In this document: positions 16,234 to 23,116 of the stretch, in pieces | Layout of the letters: each line of letters opens with the position of its first letter | How positions within the stretch are numbered: position 1 is the stretch's first letter | Made by a program: the position numbers and the translations under genes | Assembly: GCA_947053595.1 (NCBI GenBank) | Contig: CAMRSX010000012.1 | Span: 1 to 36,749 of the forward strand | From: an uncultured Clostridia bacterium | Lineage (GTDB): Bacteria; Bacillota; Clostridia; Christensenellales; UBA1242 | Direction: 5' to 3' | DNA: 36,749 nt | Notes under the pieces: generated by a model | Told to the model about the DNA's origin: nothing | The model's database searches: none | What the model saw: the letters and a program-made list of their open reading frames with translations, nothing else

Positions 16234-17241
16234 TCATGCAATGACATTTATAACAATCATAATCACACAAAAAATAATGCCGCACACCATGGAAAGTGGC
16301 AATTTGCCCACCATAGCAGCAGAATTTGTTGGCTCTTGCCCCACCTTTTCAACTTCTTGCTTTGGCTTTTTTCTTAAATATAAAAAGTAAATCAGCCACA
16401 AAATTGCAAAGGTTGCTGCCGCCACCAAAATTGCCAAAATCCAGCCCCACCACATTGTTGGGAAAGCAACCTGATGCTTTGCAATCAAAAAGCTGAAGAC
16501 GATGGTGGAAACATTGTTGAAAAGATGAATCAAAATTGGATAAATCAAATTGCCCGTTTTTTCCATCACAAACGAAAGGATGCATCCAAGCAAGAAGGTG
16601 TAAAGCAACTGCGTGACATTTTGATGCGTAAGTGCAAACAAAAGGCCGCACAAAACAATGCTGGCACCAGCAGGCAGTTTTTGGCGCAACCCTTGAAAAA
16701 TCACTCCTCTAAAAATCAGCTCTTCGCAGATTGCTGGCACAATTCCCAAAACAACCAGCCACAAAAACAGCCAGCCAACATTTGAAATTGGCACATCAAT
16801 GGAAGAGTTAAGCCCAAGTTTGGAATAAAGCCCGCCAAGGCAGCCTTCAAACAGCCAAACAAAGCCAAACACACAAATCACGCCCACGGCAACACAAATG
16901 AAAGCCGTCAGCGGATTTGTCTTCTTAAACTGAAGTTTGCAAGCGCTTAAAGAGATTTTTGCTGCGCCGTGATAAGCAAAATATATGCTCAAAAAACAAA
17001 ACTGCGTAAGCAGCAGTGAAGGCAAAAGATAGCCAATGTGCGTGCTTAAGTTTTCCAGCACATTCTCGCCTGTCCAGCCAAACTTTGGCGCAATCAAAAG
17101 CGCCAAAAAGGCATACACCAACCCAACAACAAAAGGCAAAATCAGTGCAAACACATAAACCAGCCCGCTGTCTTTAATTGTGTAAAAATTTCTTTTTGCA
17201 AAAACATTCTTCGTTTGTTTAATTTCATTTGAATTTTCCAT
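16234..17241 (-). CDS. CPBP-family intramembrane metalloprotease, copy 2
   Basis: A 335-residue polytopic membrane protein with the same motifs as the neighbour: CEELIFRG, FALTHQN and HLFNNVSTI. The two are probably paralogues by tandem duplication. I place the start at ATG 17241 (Met-Glu-Asn-Ser-Asn). No Shine-Dalgarno sequence precedes it, and a TATACT -10 box puts the transcript start one base before the ATG, so it may be leaderless. It is the first gene of a CPBP2-CPBP1-rlmH unit divergent from tadA. The function beyond family membership is unknown. Confidence 0.86.
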   Translation of the reverse strand: MENSNEIKQTKNVFAKRNFYTIKDSGLVYVFALILPFVVGLVYAFLALLIAPKFGWTGENVLENLSTHIGYLLPSLLLTQFCFLSIYFAYHGAAKISLSACKLQFKKTNPLTAFICVAVGVICVFGFVWLFEGCLGGLYSKLGLNSSIDVPISNVGWLFLWLVVLGIVPAICEELIFRGVIFQGLRQKLPAGASIVLCGLLFALTHQNVTQLLYTFLLGCILSFVMEKTGNLIYPILIHLFNNVSTIVFSFLIAKHQVAFPTMWWGWILAILVAAATFAILWLIYFLYLRKKPKQEVEKVGQEPTNSAAMVGKLPLSMVCGIIFCVIMIVINVIA

Positions 17242-17248
17242 AATGCAA

Positions 17249-17277
17249 AGTATATCACAAAATTTTTTAAAACACAA
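17249..17277 (-). promoter_or_regulatory. Promoter giving a near-leaderless CPBP2 transcript
   Basis: On the minus strand TTGTGT (17277-17272) is separated by 17 bp from TATACT (17254-17249). The expected +1 is 17242, one base before the ATG at 17241. There is no ribosome binding site. Confidence 0.55.
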
Positions 17278-17297
17278 CAAAAAGACAACATTTCTGC

Positions 17298-17326
17298 TGG
17301 ACAAAAACAATTTTTTGTTTTAAAAT
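17298..17326 (+). promoter_or_regulatory. Promoter of tadA
   Basis: TGGACA (17298-17303) and TAAAAT (17321-17326) are spaced by 17 bp. The transcript would start near 17333, leaving room for AAAAAAGGAAAA before the ATG. It is divergent from the CPBP2 promoter. Confidence 0.7.
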
Positions 17327-17351
17327 ATAAAGGACAAAAAAGGAAAACCCC

Positions 17352-17801
17352 ATGGATTTTATGCAAGAAGCCATAAAAGAGGCAAACAAATCTTTAAAGA
17401 AAAATGAAGTTCCCATCGGCGCTGTGATTGTGCAAAACGGAAAAATCATTGCAAAAGGACACAATGTGCGCGAAAAGAAACAAAACGCGCTGCTGCACGC
17501 AGAAATTGTGGCAATCAACAAAGCTTGCAAAAAGCTTCACTCTTGGCGTCTGGAAAATTGTGAAATGTTTGTCACGCTGGAGCCCTGCCCAATGTGCGCA
17601 GGTGCAATTTCCAACGCCCGCATTTCAAAGCTCACCTATGCTTGCCAAGAAAAAACTTCCAATGACAACCTCATGCAACAAATCCTCTCCAGCTCAAGGC
17701 TGAATCACAAGTGCAGCTTTGCCCAAGACAAAACGCATGAAAAAGAATGCTCTGCGCTTCTTTCCAATTTTTTCAAAGCAAAAAGAGAGAACAGATTATA
17801 A
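17352..17801 (+). CDS. tadA: tRNA-specific adenosine deaminase TadA
   Basis: Converts adenosine 34 to inosine in the anticodon of tRNA-Arg(ACG). It has 149 residues, typical for the family. The zinc site is His49-Ala-Glu51 and PCPMC with Cys79 and Cys82. The N-terminal NEVPIGAVIVQNGKII strand pair is standard. AAGGAAAA lies upstream of the ATG. It is a single-gene unit with its own promoter, followed by a palindromic repeat at 17816-17850. The assignment is secure. Confidence 0.95.
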   Translation: MDFMQEAIKEANKSLKKNEVPIGAVIVQNGKIIAKGHNVREKKQNALLHAEIVAINKACKKLHSWRLENCEMFVTLEPCPMCAGAISNARISKLTYACQEKTSNDNLMQQILSSSRLNHKCSFAQDKTHEKECSALLSNFFKAKRENRL

Positions 17802-17815
17802 AGCTTACAAGAAAA

Positions 17816-17850
17816 ATATGGTGTAGTATGCACTGCATATCACACCATAT
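17816..17850 (+). repeat. Palindromic repeat, copy A
   Basis: A 35-bp near-perfect dyad: ATATGGTGT/ACACCATAT outer arms, TATGC/GCATA inner arms and an ACT loop. A related sequence in opposite orientation lies at 29319-29350. Shared in order are GTGTA, TATGCACT, CATA and CAC, with single-base differences between. It lies between the convergent tadA and SHOCT genes. A T run starts about 14 nt downstream, so a terminator role is possible but not canonical. Confidence 0.65.
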
Positions 17851-17876
17851 CTTGTGTTTATTATATTTTTTTCAAA

Positions 17877-18389
17877 CTATAACAATTCAAACAATTTTTC
17901 TTTGTATTCCTCTTCAGAAATCAAGCCATTGTCGCGCATTCTCTTCAAATCTTCAATGCGCTTTTTCTTTTCTGCATAGGCCTTTTCTTCCAAAATTTCT
18001 TCTTTCTTAACTTCGCTTTTGGTGTTCATCACCACAATGTCAGGAATGAACATTGAAATGAACAACAAAACCCAAGACACAAAACTTCCAAAAATGACAA
18101 TAATCACAAAGCCAATGATGTAAATCATCTGAGAAGTTCTGAAATATTTGCCCTTGCTGCGGATGGAGCACAACAAAAGTATGCTTCCCGCAAGCCCTGC
18201 CGCAAATGAAATTACGGCATAGACTATGTTGGTTGAATATGTCACAATGTAATATAAATCCAAATATTCCTTGATGGCGTCGTTTTTCACCACCAACAGA
18301 ATGGACATAATCAAACTTACGGACACCCCAACCAAATTGACAATTGCCGAAGCCAAAATCAAGTTTCTTTTGGTTTTGTTCATATACAT
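17877..18389 (-). CDS. Small membrane protein with C-terminal SHOCT domain
   Basis: A 170-residue protein with about three to four hydrophobic helices (residues about 8-35, 50-82 and 95-130). The cytoplasmic C-terminus is a short SHOCT domain (RIEDLKRMRDNGLISEEEYK). SHOCT domains are short oligomerisation modules found at the ends of many membrane or stress proteins; the specific role is unknown. ATG 18389 follows GGGAGGTGAGAGT. An in-frame extension to 18449 crosses the promoter and is not real. It has a consensus promoter divergent from, and overlapping, that of the dehydrogenase gene. Confidence 0.8.
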   Translation of the reverse strand: MYMNKTKRNLILASAIVNLVGVSVSLIMSILLVVKNDAIKEYLDLYYIVTYSTNIVYAVISFAAGLAGSILLLCSIRSKGKYFRTSQMIYIIGFVIIVIFGSFVSWVLLFISMFIPDIVVMNTKSEVKKEEILEEKAYAEKKKRIEDLKRMRDNGLISEEEYKEKLFELL

Positions 18390-18439
18390 ACTCTCACCTC
18401 CCAACCAACACTGCAGTAAAACTGAAACAATACTAAAAT

Positions 18440-18468
18440 ATGATAACATCCTATAAAATATTTGTCAA
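18440..18468 (-). promoter_or_regulatory. Promoter of the SHOCT gene
   Basis: On the minus strand TTGACA (18468-18463) is spaced 17 bp from TATCAT (18445-18440). Its -35 box overlaps the -35 box of the divergent dehydrogenase promoter on the other strand. Confidence 0.75.
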
Positions 18469-18489
18469 ATTTATTTTGAAAAATACAAT
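18462..18489 (+). promoter_or_regulatory. Promoter of the short-chain dehydrogenase gene
   Basis: TTGTCA (18462-18467) is followed after 16 bp by TACAAT (18484-18489). It shares its -35 bases with the divergent SHOCT promoter, so only one polymerase could bind at a time. Confidence 0.6.
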
Positions 18490-18523
18490 AAATATATTAT
18501 TATATATCATATTAGGGGTGCGT

Positions 18524-19312
18524 ATGAGAATTGAAAAACGAACCATTGTCATCACTGGTGCTTCCAGCGGGCTTGGAAAAGGGCTGAAAGAGATGTTTGA
18601 AAAAAAAGGAGATGTTGTGATTGACATCTCACTTGACGGAAAAGACTATGCCATTGATGTTGCCGACCACAAAAAACTTAAGGCAGCCTTTGATGAAATA
18701 TATCTCAACCACGGCGAAATTGACATGCTCATCACCAGCGCTGGCTATGGCATCAGCGGAGCGGTTGAGCTTTTGGGAGAGCAAGCCACAAAAAAACAGT
18801 TTGACGTAAACTTTTTTGGCACGGCAAACGCCTGCAAATATGCCATTCCCATGATGAATCCAAAAAGCAGCAAAATTGTGGTGATTGCTTCTGCCACTGC
18901 ACTGTTTCCTGTGCCATTTCGCACATATTATTCTGCCAGCAAGGCAGCAGTGGACAGTTTTGCACATGGGCTTAGGATGGAACTTGCCCACACCAACATT
19001 CAAGTCACCTCCATTTGCCCAGGAGATGTGAGAACAAACTTCACCGAAAACCGCGTGAAAGTTTATGACACCAACGAGCGATATGGAAAATCCATCGAAA
19101 CCTCCACAAAGCCAACAGTAAAAAGCGAAAAAAGGCGTATGCCACAGCAATATGCCATCAAAAAAATTCTGCAAGTTTGCGAAAAGAAAAAACTTAAGCC
19201 TCGCTATGTCATCGGCAAACAATACAAGCTTTTCAACTTCTTTAAAAAGCTGTTTTCAGACGCTGTCATCACTCAAGTTTCCACAAAAAAATTCAACAAA
19301 AAAGAGGGTTAA
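18524..19312 (+). CDS. Short-chain dehydrogenase/reductase
   Basis: A cytosolic NAD(P)-dependent oxidoreductase of the classical SDR family, 262 residues. The cofactor motif TGASSGLG is at residues 11-18, the NAG-like segment is TSAGYG, and the active site is Tyr136-x3-Lys140 with an upstream Ser. PGDVRTNF after the active site is typical of the family. The C-terminus is basic. The start ATG 18524 follows AGGGGTG; the frame extends upstream through the promoter. The substrate cannot be inferred. It ends at a bidirectional terminator shared with tlyA. Confidence 0.88.
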   Translation: MRIEKRTIVITGASSGLGKGLKEMFEKKGDVVIDISLDGKDYAIDVADHKKLKAAFDEIYLNHGEIDMLITSAGYGISGAVELLGEQATKKQFDVNFFGTANACKYAIPMMNPKSSKIVVIASATALFPVPFRTYYSASKAAVDSFAHGLRMELAHTNIQVTSICPGDVRTNFTENRVKVYDTNERYGKSIETSTKPTVKSEKRRMPQQYAIKKILQVCEKKKLKPRYVIGKQYKLFNFFKKLFSDAVITQVSTKKFNKKEG

Positions 19313-19333
19313 ATTTCCCCCTCTTTTCTTTTT
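19299..19333. terminator. Bidirectional terminator between the SDR gene and tlyA
   Basis: AAAAGAGGG pairs with CCCTCTTTT, flanked by T-rich sequence on the plus strand and by a T run on the minus strand. It serves the convergent dehydrogenase and tlyA genes. Confidence 0.8.
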
Positions 19334-19353
19334 TTCGGTTTTGCCAAAGTTTT

Positions 19354-20070
19354 TTATTTTTTTGCCCACAGCAAAAATTCTGTGTTGCCGTCGCCGCCCT
19401 TGATTGGCGAAGGAATGATTGCGCAACACACAAAGCCAAAGTTTTCAAAACATTCTGTCACGCTTTCCACAATTTTCTTGTGCATCTTTTCGTCTTTCAC
19501 AATTCCTTTGTGCTTTTTTGCATATTGCAAACCACACTCAAACTGCGGTTTAATCAGCGCCACAATTTCCACGCCGCTTGAAAAATCAGTGGCAAGTTTT
19601 GGCACAAGTTTTGTTATGCTGACAAACGAAACATCAATGCACACAAACTGCACGCCTGCAAACTTTTCTTTTGGCAGCGCAAGAAAATTGGTTTTTTCCA
19701 GATTGACAACCCTTTTGTCAGTTGCAAGTTGCTGCACCAACTGCCCCTCGCCAGTGTCCACAGCATACACTTTTTTGGCGCCATTTTGCAAACAAACGTC
19801 CGTAAACCCACCTGTGGATGCGCCAATGTCCAGCACAGTTTTGCCCAACAGGTCAATTTCAAACTTCTCCAGCGCCTTTTGCAGTTTAAAGCCACCGCGA
19901 GAAACAAACTCAAATGGCAAGCCCTGCAAAACTGCCGTTTCGTCAACAACAAAAGAAGGCTTTGTGACAACCTTTCCATTCACCAACACTCTTCCACTTT
20001 CCACTGCCTGCTTTGCCTTTTCTCGTGAGCCATAAATCTTTCGCTGGGCAAGTTCCACATCCAATCTCAT
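19354..20070 (-). CDS. tlyA: TlyA-family rRNA 2'-O-methyltransferase
   Basis: A 238-residue protein with an N-terminal S4 RNA-binding domain (about 1-60, RLDVELAQRKIYGSREKAKQAV) and a FtsJ-like SAM methyltransferase domain. The latter shows TVLDIGASTGGFTDV, the CIDVSF catalytic Asp region and LIKPQFECG with the catalytic Lys. TlyA methylates 16S and/or 23S rRNA ribose and in mycobacteria sets capreomycin sensitivity. It is somewhat shorter than the usual about 270 residues. In Bacillota it often lies in the xseA-dxs-tlyA-recN cluster, but not here. It lacks a ribosome binding site, and its -10 box places the transcript start exactly on the ATG. Confidence 0.92.
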   Translation of the reverse strand: MRLDVELAQRKIYGSREKAKQAVESGRVLVNGKVVTKPSFVVDETAVLQGLPFEFVSRGGFKLQKALEKFEIDLLGKTVLDIGASTGGFTDVCLQNGAKKVYAVDTGEGQLVQQLATDKRVVNLEKTNFLALPKEKFAGVQFVCIDVSFVSITKLVPKLATDFSSGVEIVALIKPQFECGLQYAKKHKGIVKDEKMHKKIVESVTECFENFGFVCCAIIPSPIKGGDGNTEFLLWAKK

Positions 20071-20076
20071 GTAAAC

Positions 20077-20104
20077 ATTTTAGCACACAAAAAATTTTTT
20101 TCAA
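20077..20104 (-). promoter_or_regulatory. Promoter giving a leaderless tlyA transcript
   Basis: On the minus strand TTGAAA (20104-20099) and TAAAAT (20082-20077) are separated by 16 bp. Seven bases from the -10 box is 20070, the A of the start codon. The spacing matches that of the PolC-like gene. Confidence 0.65.
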
Positions 20105-20217
20105 AACTTTGGCACACATTTGCCAAACTCTCATACATTGATAATAAGACAAGGGTTTTTAATTGGTTGCAAAAAAACATCTCAGGTTTTTAAGCAACAA
20201 ACACAAAGGCTCTTGTC

Positions 20218-20237
20218 TGTCACAAACTTTTGTGACA
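20218..20237 (+). promoter_or_regulatory. Inverted repeat just before the Cys-rich gene's ribosome binding site
   Basis: A perfect 9-bp inverted repeat, TGTCACAAA and TTTGTGACA, separated by CT. It ends three bases before the GGAGG ribosome binding site. It could be an operator or, in RNA, a hairpin next to the ribosome site. No known regulator site is claimed. Confidence 0.6.
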
Positions 20238-20252
20238 CTTGGAGGCAAACAA

Positions 20253-20483
20253 ATGAACTACTCAACAAGATATTGCCCCGGTTGTCATCAAGATTTGCGT
20301 CCATTTTGTGGATGCTGTCCGCCACCACCTTGTGGCTGCCATTCACATCCATGGTCACCATGCTGTCCACCCCCATGTCATCCCCCTCAACATGGGTGCA
20401 ATCAGATTTGCTTGAGTGACAACATCCTTTATTTTGCGATTGGATTTCTCATTGCAAATGGCAACTCAAGAAATTGCAGATAA
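20253..20483 (+). CDS. Cys/Pro/His-rich 76-residue small protein
   Basis: I do not recognise a family. The 76 residues include 13 Cys, 13 Pro and 5 His. CPGC (8-11), CGCC (19-22), CGC (27-29) and PCCPPPC (36-42) motifs fill residues 8-53. A short hydrophobic stretch (about 57-68, ILYFAIGFLIA) follows, then a final Cys75. ATG 20253 has GGAGG seven bases upstream, and the gene ends in a strong terminator, so it is very likely real. The look is that of small cysteine-rich spore-coat or metal-binding proteins; both are inference. A CATACATT sequence at about 20134-20141 resembles a SigE -10 box, which would fit mother-cell expression, but I cannot define its -35 region. Confidence 0.75.
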   Translation: MNYSTRYCPGCHQDLRPFCGCCPPPPCGCHSHPWSPCCPPPCHPPQHGCNQICLSDNILYFAIGFLIANGNSRNCR

Positions 20484-20521
20484 TTACAATTTCAGCGCTC
20501 TGCCATGAAAATGATGGAACC

Positions 20522-20553
20522 AAAAAATAGGAGTCTTAAAAACTCCTATTTTT
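20522..20553. terminator. Bidirectional terminator between the Cys-rich gene and pepF
   Basis: AAAAAATAGGAGT pairs perfectly with ACTCCTATTTTTT around a 7-nt loop, with T runs on both strands. It serves the convergent small gene and pepF. Confidence 0.92.
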
Positions 20554-20609
20554 TGCATATTTATGCAGCATTTCAAATGTTTATGCACAGATTGCCATAA
20601 GCGTCCTCT

Positions 20610-22385
20610 TCACAAAAGTTTTTCCCATTTTGAAATGAAGTCGGCACAAATTGCAAAAGCATCGTCAAAAGTTTGCTCTTGCGTCAGGTCGCAATCCGCT
20701 ATTTTAAGCAGCGAAATTGGGTCTTGACTGCAACCTGAAGAAAGAAAGGCAAGATATTTTTTTGCAAAGCCTTCTTCCTCAAGCAGCTTGCCTGCAATTT
20801 TAATTGCACAAATCAACCCTGTTGCATATTTATACACATAAAAGCTTCTGTAGAAATGCGGAATTCTTGCCCATTCAAAGCGCATCTCTTTAATTTGCTT
20901 CACTTTTTTGCCATAATAGAAGTTGTTGAGTTGCTCATATTTGTCGCATAAAAGCTGGGCAGAAAGAGGATTTTCTTTTTCATATTCCTCATGCGCAAAC
21001 TGCTCAAACTCCGCAAACATGGTTTGTCTGAATATGCAACTTCTCACCTCTTTCAGAAAATAGTCATAAAGCCTGATTTTTTCGGCATTGGTTTTTGCCT
21101 TTTTAAGCAGCAGTTGCAGCAGCAACATCTCGTTGGTGGTGCTGGCAACCTCAGCAACAAAAATCACATAGTCAGCCGTTTGAATTGGCTGCGCTTGATT
21201 GGAAAGAAAGCTGTGCATGGCATGCCCAAGTTCGTGCGCAAGCGTAAACACACTTTCCAAATTGCCCTCAAAGTTCATCAGCACCACAGGTGTTGCGCCA
21301 TAGGTGCTGTTGGAAAACGCGCCGCTGTCTTTGTTTTTGTTTGGCAATAGGTCAATCCAGCGCTCGTCCTTCGCCCTCTGAATAAGCTTGACATATTCTT
21401 CCCCAAGCGGCTCAACCGCCTCTTTAATCAGCTGAATTGCCTCTTCATAAGAATATTTTTTGCTTGACTGACTTGAAACTGGAGCAAAGATGTCATATAT
21501 GGCAAACTTATCCAGCCCCAGCATCTTGCGCTTGATTTCAAAATATCTTGCCTGCAAGCCGACATTTTCACGCACTTTTTTAATCAGCATGTTGTAAACT
21601 TCTTCGCTGGCTTCCTCGTTGTAAATGGCATGCGAAAGCGCGCTTTTGTGCTTTCTTATCTTGGCAAAAACGCAATCTTCTTTCACATCATTGATGTAAT
21701 TGCTTGCCAAGAAGTTGATGAACTCTCCGCGCTTGCCGTTGATTTGCTTGAAGGCATTTTCGCGCAGTGTTCTGTCTTTGCTTTCAGCAAAAAGCGTATA
21801 GTTGGATTGATTGAATTCGTGCAACTTCCCTTTGCTGTCTGATATGGCATCAAACTTCAAATCCACATCCGAAAATTTGTCAAAGTTTTCAGAAAATCCG
21901 CCTGCAAACTCGCCCAGTTTTGAAAGCAAAAGCTCTTCATTTTTGGACAATGTGTGCTTTTTGTGGCGCAGAATGCTTTCAAAATATCTTTCATAGTTTT
22001 TGAATTTGCCGTCCTTTTGCAGCGCCATCAATTTTTGGGTGCTGAACTTGGAAAGTTCCACCTCCACAAATGTTGTGGCAGTGGAAAGCTTGGAAGCCAC
22101 CATGCTAACTTTTTCGTTCATCTCGTTTGCCTTTTGATTTGCATTGTCTTCACACAATCTCAGCCCCGCATAAATTGCAATCAGCGAAAACTCTTCAAAC
22201 ACCTCAATTTCAAACTGAAGGCACTGAAAAAGAAGCTTATCGTCTTCAAGCTTCCCTTCAAAAACTTTAAACTGTTCAATCTTTTTGGCAACAGCATTCA
22301 GCCTTTCATAAAATTCTTCGTCGCTTTTGCAAAACTTTGTCAAATTCCACTTAAACCGCTCTTCAATTTGCTTTCTTTCTTTCAT
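20610..22385 (-). CDS. pepF: Oligoendopeptidase F (M3 family)
   Basis: A cytosolic zinc metallopeptidase that cleaves oligopeptides. It has 591 residues, the normal size. The active site is AHELGHAMHSF with His384, Glu385 and His388, and the third metal ligand Glu is in the downstream VAEVASTTNE segment. The N-terminal helical domain is typical of PepF. AGGAGGGG precedes the ATG. It lies 23 nt after the pseudouridine synthase gene and is probably the last gene of an ileS-methyltransferase-rluA-pepF unit ending at the 20522-20553 terminator. Confidence 0.94.
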   Translation of the reverse strand: MKERKQIEERFKWNLTKFCKSDEEFYERLNAVAKKIEQFKVFEGKLEDDKLLFQCLQFEIEVFEEFSLIAIYAGLRLCEDNANQKANEMNEKVSMVASKLSTATTFVEVELSKFSTQKLMALQKDGKFKNYERYFESILRHKKHTLSKNEELLLSKLGEFAGGFSENFDKFSDVDLKFDAISDSKGKLHEFNQSNYTLFAESKDRTLRENAFKQINGKRGEFINFLASNYINDVKEDCVFAKIRKHKSALSHAIYNEEASEEVYNMLIKKVRENVGLQARYFEIKRKMLGLDKFAIYDIFAPVSSQSSKKYSYEEAIQLIKEAVEPLGEEYVKLIQRAKDERWIDLLPNKNKDSGAFSNSTYGATPVVLMNFEGNLESVFTLAHELGHAMHSFLSNQAQPIQTADYVIFVAEVASTTNEMLLLQLLLKKAKTNAEKIRLYDYFLKEVRSCIFRQTMFAEFEQFAHEEYEKENPLSAQLLCDKYEQLNNFYYGKKVKQIKEMRFEWARIPHFYRSFYVYKYATGLICAIKIAGKLLEEEGFAKKYLAFLSSGCSQDPISLLKIADCDLTQEQTFDDAFAICADFISKWEKLL

Positions 22386-22408
22386 AAACCCCTCCTAAAA
22401 GCCTCAAA

Positions 22409-23116
22409 TCATCTTGAGAAATATTTTTCCATCCTAAATTTCTTCCATGGCTCTTTTGTTTGGTCTGGGCAAGCCCAAAAGGTGAGTTTCTGCTTGGTGG
22501 TTGGATGAGAAAAAGAAAGTTTTCCTGCCCAAAGCCCCAACGCACCCGTGCGGCCTTTTTCTTTGCCATATTTAACATCTCCCACAAGCGGAAAGCCGAT
22601 GTTGGCAAGCTGCAACCTAATTTGATGGCTTCTGCCTGTCAAGATTTTCACTTCCAGCAAGCTTTCAGCGCCGTTGTCCTCCAAAAGCGAATAAACCAGC
22701 TCTGCCTTCTTTGCGCCGTTCTCGCCCATTGGCACAATTTTGACAATGTTTTCCTTTTCATCCTTTTTCAAGAAATTCACAAGCTGCTGCGTTTTGATTT
22801 TGACAACACCTCTGGTGATGGCATAATACACCTTCTCCACGCTGTGCGTGCCAAACTGCTCTGCCAGCCTTTTGGCAGACTTGGAATTTCTTGCAAACAC
22901 CATAATTCCGCCCGTTGGCCTGTCCAGCCTGTGCACCAGCCCAATGAAGGCCTCGCCTTGCTTGTTATATTTCTCTTTGACATATGCCTTCACCATTGAA
23001 AGCATATCTTCATCTCCACTTGCATCTGGCGCGCTTGGCACATTGTGCGGCTTAATCACCACCACAATTTGATTGTCTTCATACAAAACCGTAAGATTTT
23101 CCGTCAAATTTTCCAT
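22409..23116 (-). CDS. RluA-family pseudouridine synthase
   Basis: Isomerises uridine to pseudouridine in rRNA or tRNA. It has 235 residues and lacks the S4 domain present in RluC/RluD. The catalytic motif is VHRLDRPTGG with Asp65. The GRSHQIRLQLANIGFPLVGDVKYG block and the C-terminal LSFSHPTTKQKLTF segment confirm the family. The start ATG (23116) lies 13 nt inside the preceding methyltransferase gene with GGAG upstream. The target nucleotide cannot be assigned from sequence alone. Confidence 0.92.
   Translation of the reverse strand: MENLTENLTVLYEDNQIVVVIKPHNVPSAPDASGDEDMLSMVKAYVKEKYNKQGEAFIGLVHRLDRPTGGIMVFARNSKSAKRLAEQFGTHSVEKVYYAITRGVVKIKTQQLVNFLKKDEKENIVKIVPMGENGAKKAELVYSLLEDNGAESLLEVKILTGRSHQIRLQLANIGFPLVGDVKYGKEKGRTGALGLWAGKLSFSHPTTKQKLTFWACPDQTKEPWKKFRMEKYFSR

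Noticed and set aside
17816..17864. tadA terminator at the palindromic repeat
   Set aside because: The dyad is strong but the T run comes about 14 nt later; the repeat shared with 29319-29350 explains it better, though some termination may still occur.
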